The notes beneath the pieces were generated by a model. The model was not told where the DNA came from. It did no database searches and worked only from the letters and a program-made list of their open reading frames with translations. 64,000 nt of DNA from positions 11,239,764 through 11,303,763 of the forward strand of contig NC_092583.1 in NCBI RefSeq assembly GCF_037975245.1. Direction: 5' to 3'. Positions within the stretch are counted from its first letter, which is position 1; every line of letters begins with the position of its first letter. This document shows, piece by piece, positions 15,456 through 26,708 of this stretch. Both the position numbers and the translations under genes were made by a program. The DNA comes from Apostichopus japonicus. Lineage: Eukaryota > Echinodermata > Holothuroidea > Aspidochirotida > Stichopodidae.

Positions 15456-17750
15456 GTTAGTTTAACTTCATATGAACAACAGGGTACCCTTGGGCGACAT
15501 TCAAGATATGTCCCTGACAAATTTACAAATGTATTGTAATGGCATGTTACCCATAAAACTCTTGTGTTGCCGCCGAGGGAGTTTTAGTTTTATGTCTTAG
15601 TCTGTAAGCCGCCCCCTACACCAACCAGTTTAATTGACGAGCCTATAAAGCTATTTCTCAATACATAAAAAGTGGTGTATAAGTACAACATGTACTGTTA
15701 ACATTTTTCGTAAATGGTCTTAATCGTAAACAATTGCTCCTTTTTTCGTATACAATCCCTCTTTTATGAAAATTGCAATGGAAAAGAAGAAAGAAAGTAA
15801 AATGAACTACCGAAGTAGCCATAGCCTATATAAAAAACTATACTTTATTTTCGGTGGCTTCTCCTTGGTCCATTCAGTGTTGATTAGAAAAGGGTAAAAA
15901 ATAAAATACAAAATTCATTTATGCTTACCAGGATGACAAAAAAAAAAAACATCAACTCGTATTTCAATCGAGATCAGACAAAATTGTGATTCAATTCGAA
16001 ACTCTGTGTTTTATTCGGATGTTGAATGCAAACACAGCACCATTCGGTAATGACAAAAACGGATAGGCACTTTGTTCAATCAACCACCCCTCCCCCACTA
16101 TCGACATTCCGATGAGTTGTTGTCACCTCGCCTTTATAATGAATATATGGAATGGTTAATGTAGTTGAAAGTTATTCACGTATATTGATAAGTACGTGAC
16201 TTCACTTCAAATCGTACCGACCTGCCTTGCTTAAAACATTAACACTTATCTCTGAGTTTGTATTCAGTCAACAAATAAATCCACATCTATAGTTTGACTG
16301 GTGAGAGATGGCGACGAACATCTGTTTTGTTTCTTATTTTTAAGATGATATATGATAAATATACGGTACAGTCGTATTTACAGATCCATTCCCCCACCCC
16401 TCCTCATCACAATCCCCTGCATCCCCCCCCCCCCCCATTCATACATTCCACTTACTGGTATTTCTCCTTATACTTTAAGAAAACATAACAAATTAAAAGA
16501 CATACAGATTTAAGAATTTGGATTGTTTTAAACTAAAACACAAACTAATGAAAAACAGATAAATCGGCCGGCCATATAAAAGAATAGATCAACCGAAAAC
16601 TTGCCAGAGATATTTGAAAATTTCTTAATCATTTTGTCTCTTAATGATTCACCTTATAAGTTTAAAGAGCTCGAATTGTTGTCTCCGACGAATCTATATA
16701 CCCTCCTTTCTCGACAAGGAAATCGGCGTCTTCGGCATATTTCGTTCTGGCGGCGAGTTTGGCGCCACGGAGCCAGGGCGCATCGGTCGGTTCCGACCCG
16801 GTAAAAACCTCTATAGACGGCAATCCGATCTTCTTTACTCTAGCACTCAGCACATACATACATGATCCGATTGTGTACAATGTAGTGTTGGCATGTACAG
16901 TTTCTTATAAATATAGCATCTTGTTTGTCAACTTTCCATTCAAACGTATAAGAGAAGGGGCAAAAATGAAGGAAAAGGAAAAAACTGTACACATATTTGT
17001 ACATGCGTGGTCTACCATTTGAAAGAGAAACTAAATATTTGCTCCAAATAAATAAAACTGAAATTGTGTTCACAATTATGTAGGTTTCTTTCTTTCAGAG
17101 TTAAAAGTTCTTTGAACCATGCAATTTACACTTCATTTTGTCCCCCCCTGTTCTCGTTCTAGTAAACTAGCTTCTTCGTATATTTCGAAATGAGTTTGTT
17201 AAACAGACACCCATTTTTTTTTCATTTCTTCTCATTTTGACTTCTAGTCTTCGACGCCGAAAAACCTACCTTGCAGTGCTAAATTTGACCTTTTCCAAGA
17301 TTAAAATTAGTCTTCCATTCTGCCAATATTTCCCCTAACTTCCTGAAAAGCAAGCAACTCAGTATTTTATAACGGGTATGCTATTCGATAGACCGCTGGC
17401 AAGAATCGTCACAATTGCTTTTCAATGAGTAGAAATTCCCTATAGGGACGTGAAAATTGGCAGTCTTATATCGCCACAACACATTTTATAGAAAAATAAA
17501 AAGTTGAGATTCTAAGAATAACCATCTTTTTTTTCTTCTTCTTCGAACATCATAAGAATTTTATATTATATTTTCTTGGTCATGATTAATTGAAAATACA
17601 AGTTGCACGTGCATTTTTTATTGAAATTAGACACTAGCTCCTACAAGTCTATGTGTTATATGGCAAAATGCGTGTGACGTTTTGTAAATTTGAGCAATAG
17701 TAGTGTTTTTTTTGTCACGTTGTAGTAATAAACACATTCACAAGCAGTAT
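15456..17750. other. Non-coding stretch with one GC-richer open patch
   Basis: Mostly AT-rich, with C14 at 16423-16436 and no recognised gene. Around 16675-16830 there is a distinctly GC- and CpG-richer patch that stays open in several frames on both strands (plus 16601-16804 and 16644-16865, minus 16662-16880). No domain was recognised. It is discussed as a finding. Confidence 0.4.
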
Positions 17751-17752
17751 AC

Positions 17753-17797
17753 TCACAAAGCAGTGTAATACCGTCGACGGTATTACACTACTTTGCA
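17753..17797. repeat. Perfect 28-bp palindrome with extended inverted flanks
   Basis: AGTGTAATACCGTC followed by its exact reverse complement occupies 17762-17789 with no spacer, centred on a SalI-like GTCGAC. The symmetry continues outward over CAAAG on the left and CTTTG on the right after one mismatched base pair. No repeat family or TIR transposon could be assigned. Confidence 0.95.
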
Positions 17798-17943
17798 CTA
17801 GCGTGGAATTTCACTTCACAAAATTTAAATCAGTACCAACTGGTAGAAATAAGGAACGAACACAAATATGGATATGAAATGCGAAATCATAACATCTGAG
17901 TAACTTTGACCGACATTTGATGAAACTGAAGAATTTTATTTTT

Positions 17944-18629
17944 TACATGTTACTTTCATGGATCAGGACATCCACCAAATATTAAAAAATATAAGTCATA
18001 AAATGGTTAAACAATATCCGTTATCATTTTTCTTCACTGATGTCATCGTAGCACACGAACGTGACCGTTACTTCAATTCCATACATATTGTAATTCTCTT
18101 TAAATCTCCTACCATTGCTAAGTTCAAAGTTTGTGTATATGGAATCTGCAGGAAAGTTGGAAACTTGAATATCAAACATGTTCATAATTTTTTGACAATT
18201 TGGATAATATTTGAAAAAGAAACCCCCATTGATGGCGAATGGAGGTATGGATGCGATTGTAGGCTTTTCTGTCATTGCAAGAAACCTCTTGAAAAAAATG
18301 TTTACTTGATTTAGTATGCAGAAAACCCGAGAGAAAGTTAAAACAGCAGTTAAAACAGTTAAAACAGAAAATACCATAACCTAAATATGTCAAAAAGACA
18401 TAGTATATATAGTCTCTTGCCTTTTGCGAACAAGGTTTTTGTCAAAATCATGCTCAGTTTTGTGACGAAAGGGCAAAAAATATCATTACAGATAATTTAC
18501 TGGTCTTACATGTTACTTTCATGGATCAGGACATCCACCAAATATTAAAAAATATAAGTCATAAAATGGTTAAACAATATCCGTTATCAGAAAAGAAACC
18601 CCCATTGATGGCGAATGGAGGTATGGATG
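17944..18629. repeat. Composite X-Y-X' repeat block
   Basis: Segment X (17944-18253) is followed by Y (18254-18502), which is the second copy of 14620-14852. Then comes X' (18507-18629), a direct repeat of X with a clean internal loss of about 186 bp. X 17944-18026 matches X' 18507-18589 over 83 bp, and X 18212-18253 matches X' 18590-18629. A minus-strand frame across X (18024-18377) has no recognised domain. The terminal direct repeats flanking a unique core recall a small terminal-repeat retroelement, but no primer-binding site, TG...CA ends or target duplication could be defined. Confidence 0.8.
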
Positions 18630-18639
18630 CACCGCAATG

Positions 18640-19130
18640 TCAATTATTATTCACATGATACGTTTTTAGCTATATGTGTCCATCAACTCTAGATAACGTA
18701 ACAGTTATGTTATCACTGGGTACTGTTACGTGCTGTTCCCTTTGTATGTATTTTCAGTTGCCCGACAGTTGTTGCCATAGCTAATGACCACGACGAGTGT
18801 TTTCTCTTATCAATCATCTCAAATGACCTCGCTTGCACTCACAAAATCCATGTAGACGATGGCTCAAAAAATTAGAGCCCAAGACACACCTTTTGACAGG
18901 TGCAAGGCTTGCAGGGACACCCTTGGGATACACAGCATGCAACATAAGAAAACAATCTTTCTTAGTAGTGGTCAATCAGCGAGAGAAGGCTAAAATACAC
19001 TAGTGAGAGGTGTATTCTACAAGAGTGATCTTCAGTAGATGCTTCACGTGATGTCGATGTGCATATGAGCTTGTATCAAAGCAAACGAGTATATATGTGC
19101 AAGACCAAACGACAGTTCTAGAATAGACAT
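18640..19130. other. Non-coding stretch, no gene recognised
   Basis: Sequence of average base composition without a recognisable coding frame, RNA gene or transposon end. Confidence 0.4.
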
Positions 19131-19133
19131 ATT

Positions 19134-19167
19134 TTTATATATGTATATATATATATATATGTATATG

Positions 19168-19199
<32 letters not shown>

Positions 19200-19318
19200 T
19201 GTATATATATGTGTATATATATATATCCATATATATATATATATCCATATATATCCATACATATATATATATATATATCCATATATATATTTATATATGT
19301 AAGTATATGTACATATGT
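19134..19318. repeat. (TA)n array with GTATA and CCATA variants
   Basis: About 180 bp dominated by TA dinucleotides, interrupted by regularly placed G or CC. The Tyr/Ile-rich open frames on both strands are by-products of this repeat. Confidence 0.95.
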
Positions 19319-20678
19319 ATCTATAAATATGTGTACGGCAAACTTTCGTAAATTAAATCCATTCGTAGGGATATAGTGTCAAGCTGAAAGCACTCATTTA
19401 TGTAAATCACACATAGCTTGAAGCGTTTTATCGGCTTAAGGCAGAAACCAAAAAAGAAAAAATAGCTCGGTGAAATAATAAACCAGTTGAGTTATTATCT
19501 TTCACTGCAGGAAAAGATCATTGCCAACCGGTAGATCGATCAAACGAATTTGAAAGAAGAGAAAAGAAAAAGGGGGAAAAAATTGAATTACTTTGTTTTG
19601 TCCATCGAGAAAATGCCTTGACCGACGAGCACAATAAATCTGGGTTTCTTTAGTAGCATGTGATACACACAATCAAATTAGCATTTCACAATCTAAAAAT
19701 AGTGTCTCGGAATCATCAAGTGATCACCCTAGCTTAAAGCTCTTTCGAGATGGTTCGTCGTGAATCTGTCAAGAAAGAGTTATATGGGTAGAGCTCTTAT
19801 AATATATATCAAACATAAACTAGTGCGTCAATCTTATTCCAATCAAGAAGAAGAAAATGGCAGTTTGAACGTAGTAACTTCATGAATATTCATATCAAAG
19901 AAACTTCGGCTTTTAATGAATGTATGCGATAGTCGGTACTCCCTTATTCTATATCGTTAAACAAACAAGAAAAAAATCAATATTTGCAAGGGTAATAAAG
20001 ATAATAAGAACATGAACTATATGATAACAATTATCAATTATACAGTAATAATAATAAAAGAAACAACAATGATAATAACAACAATGAAAACAACACAGTA
20101 AAACCGACAATTTTTTTATGTAATCGAAATAGTTTATCGGTCGCAGCGTCTACGATTCCCTTCCTTTCCATATAACAAAACTTGCTGAATATGAATTCAC
20201 ATAAGAAATATTTTCAATAGTAAATTAAAACTTTACTTGACCCTTTAAAATGGGTCTCTCTTTTTAATAATGATTTAATGCTATCTTAAGAAATGACTCA
20301 CATATTACTAAACCGAATCTATAATACTTATATTATTAATCATTGACTTATTGATTGCATTGCAAAACATCTTCATCTTATGTTAGGATAAATTAACTAG
20401 AGAAACTGTCAAAAGCATATCACGTAGAATAATACAGTTAAGTTATTAATTCAATTAGAAAAAAATAACAACTGACAAGTGACGTCAACATTTTCATCTT
20501 GTGTTCCGTGCTATATATGAATCTAGCTTAATATATCTCGAGGAAATGGTCTTATACTTGATTTGAATGTTTGTCTTTAGTCACATAATTAACCGATAGA
20601 GTTGATTATGAAGTTTTATCATCTATTTTATTACCTAAACACGAGCTCCGAAAGTGTCTGTTCTTTACTATAGTGACA

Positions 20679-20720
<42 letters not shown>

Positions 20721-22361
20721 GTCGAGGGGGATTAAAACGCAGTCAGATATACGGAGCTCTGTTTTTTAATTAGATGTCCTACTTTTTTAACTCTCTTTTT
20801 TTTTCCTACCGAGATGAAATCAGCTTATTACTCTAGCCTCGGGTCACTTGACTTCTTCCCCTTTCGGCGGAGATTTACCTCCGATCCAGGGAACGGTATC
20901 TTTCTCAGCGAGGTCGATTATTGGGCCTGCTTTCTCCAAAATCAATAAGTCAAGTACAAGAACAATATTTTGATTGCGATTTACGTCAAAGCGGATTTTT
21001 TTTTGTGTGTTTGACCATCTTTGGATTGAAGTGTTAAAAAGGATTTATCTAACTGTAATTGGTCAGTGCAAAAGTCGCTGAGAAAGACAAAAAGAAGATT
21101 TATGAAGTTTTGCCAAAAAAACAATAGAGTCAGGCTGATAATTTAATTAAGTATTGTTGCATCTTTAGAGCCCTATTGATGTACCTTTTCATAACCAATT
21201 CTTTTTGAATTACCAACGGCCATTCTATAGTTGCGTACAAGTAAACTATATTTATATATTTACCGTATGTTTCTACGTTTCATTGAGTTTTTTTTAAATA
21301 AAATCAAAATTTTTCCTGAATATAATTACATAATATACATTTTTTAAATGTTGAAAAGAAAAGAAAAACAAGAACAAAAAAAAAATATATGAAACACTCC
21401 GATCTGTCAAGCTTTACTTCAACTATAAATTTGGAAATATCATTTTTCTATTTCATATTAACTCATAACAGATAACGGAGACATCGTAATGGATTGGTAT
21501 GAAAATGATACGAGTTTGTTTTAGTTATTATTTTCAATTTAAATATAAACGATTATGTATAGATTAAGATCGCTTCCAGTGTCTTTATCGTGTTTGTATA
21601 GCTATATATAATTATTGAGTACTAACTTGATAAATAAGAATATAATTCAATACAGGATATAAAGCTTAACTCCAAGAATAAATTTAGCAACAAATTAATT
21701 GTTAATGTAGATAGTTGGCTAAAAGAATATATGCTACGTTTGATAACGATAAAAAATAATCTCTCGACTGTTTTCTCGGTCATTCTACGAGCTAAGAATA
21801 ACTTAGGTTACGATTCCGTCATAATGTAATCCTCGGGGGTTTATTCTATCCTCTACTCAATTACAAGCGCAGCTGTGAACTGCATTAAGGAAATCACACA
21901 CTGACCAACCATATACAAGCCTTCAGGTATCAGAACGATTTACAGGTATAGCTGCATATATCTTCAGGTGATAATTTTTCCCTATACCACATTTTGTCTC
22001 TTTTTTTTCCTTCAAGTTATTTCAATTGGATTTGCTTTTTCTTTCTTTCTCTGCCTTTTTTTTTAAGAACTCGTGTGTTGAATTTTGTTCTTTTCTCTGA
22101 GCATTTTACCTGAAGATATAATCGAAATCTACATAAGTGTGTATATTTGAGTAACAAGTTTTTTTTTCGACGAAAATTGAAAGTACATTGTTGTGTTTGT
22201 GTGCACACATTTTCGTTCTTTGTATAAAAGAAAGAAAGTATAAACGTTGTACAGTTGCAAGATATTTAAGTAGACTTGACGCAACTTGTCAGTTTGCATG
22301 ATTTCGAGATAAATAGATCGCTTTTACTGTTACTCCTTGTATACTGATAGCAAATGTATAC
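19319..22361. other. Non-coding stretch with a (TA)n run and one protein-like patch
   Basis: AT-rich DNA. A (TA)n run lies at 20680-20719. Around 20814-20990 the sequence is GC-richer and open on both strands: plus-strand ATG at 20814 to TAA at 20946-20948 (44 codons), and a minus-strand frame ending in a stop near 20850. Neither product was recognised. The rest shows nothing assignable. Confidence 0.4.
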
Positions 22362-22502
22362 AATAACTACTACTGATAGTACTAATACTAATACTACTAT
22401 TACTATTACTACTACTACTACTACTACTACTAGTAGTACTACTACTACTACTACTACTATACTACTACCACCACTACTACTGCTACCACTACTACTACTA
22501 TA

Positions 22503-22536
<34 letters not shown>

Positions 22537-22920
22537 CACTACTACTACTACTATACTACCACTACTACTACTACTACTACCACTACTACTACTACTACTA
22601 TACTACTACCACTACTTCTAATCCTACTACTACTACTACTGATGCTACTAGTAACACTTCTGCTAACACTACTACTAACACAACTACTACTGATAATGCT
22701 TATAATATAACAACTACTGCTACTGATGCTACAAATATCACTACTACCATTACAATTACAACTACTGTTGCTAATATTATTACTACTACTACCACTACTA
22801 AGCTACTACTTCTGCTACTTATACTTCTACTTCTACTATCACCACTGCTGCTACTATTATTACTACTACTACCATCACTACTACCACTATTACAACTACT
22901 ACTACTGCTTCTAACATTAC
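22362..22920. repeat. ACT/CTA trinucleotide microsatellite, about 560 bp
   Basis: A long imperfect (ACT)n array with interruptions such as ACC, GCT and ATT. The plus strand almost lacks G in its first half and becomes more diverged after 22620. The Thr-rich, Leu-rich and Tyr-rich frames on the plus strand and the Ser/Val frames on the minus strand are repeat products. Confidence 0.95.
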
Positions 22921-23066
22921 TAATGGACACTTTAAAAAATGGTTAGCAACACACAATTTGGTGATAAACAGATAATCTTTAGGCCACCGAAGAAAATGAC
23001 GTATTTCCCTGTATCTTTCAGTGTCTCACGCGAAGTAATACAAATGGAAACAAACATATTACCATA

Positions 23067-23166
23067 CAGCCCGCTTTCAAGCAATTTATGCAGCCCGCTT
23101 TTTCAAGCAATTTATGTAGTCCGCTTTTTCAAGCAATTTATGTAGTCCGCTTTCAATCAATTATGC
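23067..23166. repeat. Short tandem repeat of about 27 bp, 3.5 copies
   Basis: Four successive units read CAGCCCGCTTTCAAGCAATTT and its T-insertion variants (GTCCGCTTTTTCAAGCAATT). The array ends in a diverged CAATCAATTATGCAT. No function is visible. Confidence 0.85.
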
Positions 23167-24150
23167 ATAAGCCAGCACCATTTTGTCTTTTTTTTTATCC
23201 ATTGCATTTATTTGATGTAAGACATTTTAATCACCGTAAAGATAGATTTATTCTGTTACGAGGTAACCTTTCACCGAATTAACTTTAATCGATATATTTA
23301 CTTTCCAATATTCTCTCTCTTTTCTCTCTTTACGGCCTACCTTGGATTACAGTCCTTCGTCACAATTTGGTTTTGGGAGGAGGCGAAAGTTTAAAGATAA
23401 AAAAGTCTTCTCTCAAATTATTCATCTTGATTGATTTTTGTACATGCATCATTAAAGAATAGATATTTAAATTACCAAATCTCGCCTTTCATGTATACAT
23501 ACACATTCTACAAACTGGTTCACAGTATAATGTTAGTATAAACCCTATTATGTCCAGTTTGCGAATTGATAAAGACACCGAAAATAAATATGTTTCGTTA
23601 GTTTAATTTTAATCACTCTATGTGTAGGTAAATCGTTTGTTTTTACCTCTTTATTCTTCTTTTACCCTTAAATCTTATACTTGTCATTGAACTGATTCAC
23701 GGGTTTATGTTTTAAACCACAAAAGAAAATCAAGCAAGGAAGGGATAAAAAGCGAGAGAATACTTTATCCGAGACTTTAAAAATCTAGTCTTGAGAGAAA
23801 CCGGTAGTCTCTTCTCAGTCTTCATCAATTTCTGTTGTTTACATAAAAGCACTCAGCGGTATAGTTAATCGTCAAACGAATGAGGGAGAAGGAGAGAGAG
23901 ATAGGGAGGCAAAAAAAAAACCCCTCTCAAAGTTACGTTAACTGCTCTTCGGTGCTATTAATTAAATGAATTGATCGTTGTAAGCCAACTACCTAAAAGT
24001 GACAAGGCTTAAGAAATTCAACACGTGTTGAGGTTGATGGTATTTGTCAGTGAAACTAAATACTGTCGTGATGTGAGTTTTAATTAATTAATACCTCTTG
24101 ATTTGCGTAGATGTAGTTGCGACTGGTGACCCGAGTACGGCAGATAGAGT
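23167..24150. other. Non-coding stretch, no gene recognised
   Basis: AT-rich sequence with short homopolymer A runs and no recognisable gene, RNA or transposon ends. Confidence 0.4.
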
Positions 24151-24153
24151 GTT

Positions 24154-24173
24154 TATATATATATATGTATATG

Positions 24174-24239
<66 letters not shown>

Positions 24240-24265
24240 TATATACATATATATACACACACATA

Positions 24266-24321
<56 letters not shown>

Positions 24322-24328
24322 TCTATTT
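24154..24328. repeat. (TA)n array with GTA and CACA variants
   Basis: About 175 bp of TA dinucleotides interrupted by TATGTA and ACACACATA motifs. Tyr/Ile frames on both strands come from this repeat. Confidence 0.95.
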
Positions 24329-24339
24329 ATAAAAAGTGA

Positions 24340-26518
24340 GTGTGTTTGCGCGCGCGCACTACAAATACTGTAACTAGCCTATACATAGGAATCGTCGAAT
24401 TTACCCGGCGGCTATCTCTGTTCGTCGACGCTACACACTATATGAGTTTTTAAGTCCGTCAATTGGAGCAGAGAGCTGAGGTTGATTCCCAGGTTGGGGT
24501 ATTTTCCACTTCATAGAGCAATATTATATACATTGATTATTAATATTTAGGCAGTATAAAAAACAATTTCATTCTGTGACTGACCTAATAATCTTACCGT
24601 ATAATAACCTTCTGACATGTTTGTGTTCTTTAACCTTACTTGTCGAAGGGCATATTTTAATGAAATTAACGTGTTTTGTAATGAACAGACTCCTAAAACT
24701 GTTACACTGACTGAACAAAAAGCGACTTGATTTTGTTTTAACTTTCCTATTGTTTTGTTCTGTATATTCATTTTTATTTATAACTCTGACAAGTAGTAGC
24801 AATCATTTCTTAGGATTATGGAACAGCCGTTTCCAATTTAAGGTTCCTTTATTCTAGCCGACAAATTTTAAAAGGCGGTGAGCTGGTCACGTGACATCGT
24901 TTGATAGCTGTGTATGTACAAGGAGACACTGCTCTCTGAGGAGAGTGGACGCGCACTCTTCAGTTGAAAGATTCATCATTATGTAAAGAGCAATTTCTCA
25001 CAAGTTTGGAATAAAATGTTTACATAAAATCATTCCAAGTAGATACGATTTCCATGACTTCAACATGTTGTAACAATTAGTAACGCTTAACCATATACAA
25101 CCATACACATTTTGGAAGAAAGGAATAGTAGAGTATAAGAATTATTTAGTCCCCATAATCGCAATTTTTCTGCTGTAGCGAAAGGAGTTAACTCTGTATT
25201 AAGCTTTGGGTGATAAGTAAATAAGTGTTATTACGTCACGTGATATTTTACACATCATTGTTTAATACTCAATCAAACAGTTTAGTTACTTATTAGCCGA
25301 GAGTTTCTGTTTATTACAAGAAAAGGCAAGTTTGTATCCCACCAATTGAATGCAATGTTATATTTTGTACCCAATTTACTGGTGCAAACGTCTGAAGTTT
25401 CAAAATTAAATGCCATTCATTATTAGTGCGAATTATTATATAAATTCAATATTGTGAATAGTGCATGTCTATGTCAGTTACATCTTTCGTGTTAGGATTC
25501 TATCCTACCACACAAGATGCGGCAAAAGTACTATCAGAGTAATGTACGTGGAACTTTCGCCCCTCTCTTTCTCCTCTTTGTCTTTTCGTCAGCCTAGCAA
25601 CTCTCAAATAGATTAATATACGACAGACATTATATCTGCCCTTTCAGTTTAAACTGACCTTCATATTAGCGATACGTCAGATATGAAAGAAAGGGGGGGG
25701 GGGGGGAATGGATGGGAAAATGAGTATAATGTAGGCTACAGTAACTACTAACTGACCCAAGACTGTCAACACATTGTGAGGTGCCTCAACGGACCATAAA
25801 AGACGTTGATTTATACGTCTCGGTAGGCAGTGACACCTTTAATGTTCCTTGCATGTACCTTATAGTAAAAGAATAAAATGGTGACCGACCATGTAATATA
25901 GCTACTGCAGTGTCCTTCTGCTATATATTACACGTTGAAATTTACTGCGTTAAAACTGTTCAACTTCAACAGATGCAGACAACCCTAGAAAGAAACTTGT
26001 TGCGTTTCCTTGACATAGGCCTATATCTGCATGCACTTTACTTCGTTCATTATAGTAGTGTTTCTTGTTGTTGCTTAGGCTATATACAGCATGACATCGA
26101 GTTTCTTTTTGCAGTTATAAATTTTCCTTAACCTTGTAGCATGCATTTAATGATAACTAATTGATAAAATCGAAGGGTAGGCTTAGGTTTATCTGCTATG
26201 AAACTGTGGTAGCATAGCAAAATTGTTATATCTATTTTGAAAAATTAGAAGCATTATATATATGTTAATTGTGTGATGTGATCACGTAATCCATATAAGC
26301 TAAATATATATATAACAAAAGTCTGTTCAAAATATCTCTTTCGAGATCCGGCTTTAGGAATCACAAATGACTTCGCGTTGGTTAGAATCATTTTTGATCT
26401 CTAAATTAAGGCAAATATGTGACCAAAACAGAACTAGTTATGCTCGATACAGGTGACAAACGCCTACAGTTTCGGAATTACCACCTTCCTTACCGGTTTC
26501 GAAACTCTGGACGAACAA
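24340..26518. other. Non-coding stretch, no gene recognised
   Basis: Short (CG)n at about 24349-24357, G14 at 25693-25706, and AT-rich filler. A B-box-like GGTTGATTCCC near 24480 lacks a convincing A box. No coding exon was recognised. Confidence 0.4.
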
Positions 26519-26642
26519 TCGGAGCCCATAGCCTAATGGTTAGGGTGTCTGCATATCAAGCGGGAGGCCCGGGTTCGAATCCCGGTGGAGGCTGGAAGTT
26601 TTTTCACTGTTCTGGATTTTCCAACTATCAATTATATAGGCC

Positions 26643-26706
<64 letters not shown>
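26519..26706 (+). mobile_element. tRNA-derived SINE with (TA)n tail
   Basis: An RNA polymerase III A box, TAGCCTAATGG at 26529-26539, and B box, GGTTCGAATCC at 26572-26582, define a tRNA-like head. It is followed by a short body with GGAAGTTTTTTCACTGTTCT and TGGATTTTCCAAC. The body runs into (TA)n at about 26646-26706. The same body, without the head, occurs twice at 15240-15420, also followed by (TA)n. Acceptor-stem pairing is poor, so it is not a functional tRNA gene. Confidence 0.85.

Positions 26707-26708
<2 letters not shown>

Noticed and set aside
22354-22710. 118-codon Thr/Leu/Tyr frame
   Set aside because: A product of the ACT trinucleotide array.
24470-24510. Third tRNA-derived SINE (B-box-like GGTTGATTCCC)
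   Set aside because: No A box at the expected distance and no repeated body seen.
26519-26592. Functional tRNA gene
   Set aside because: Acceptor stem pairing fails after four pairs, and the body recurs as a repeat elsewhere in the window.
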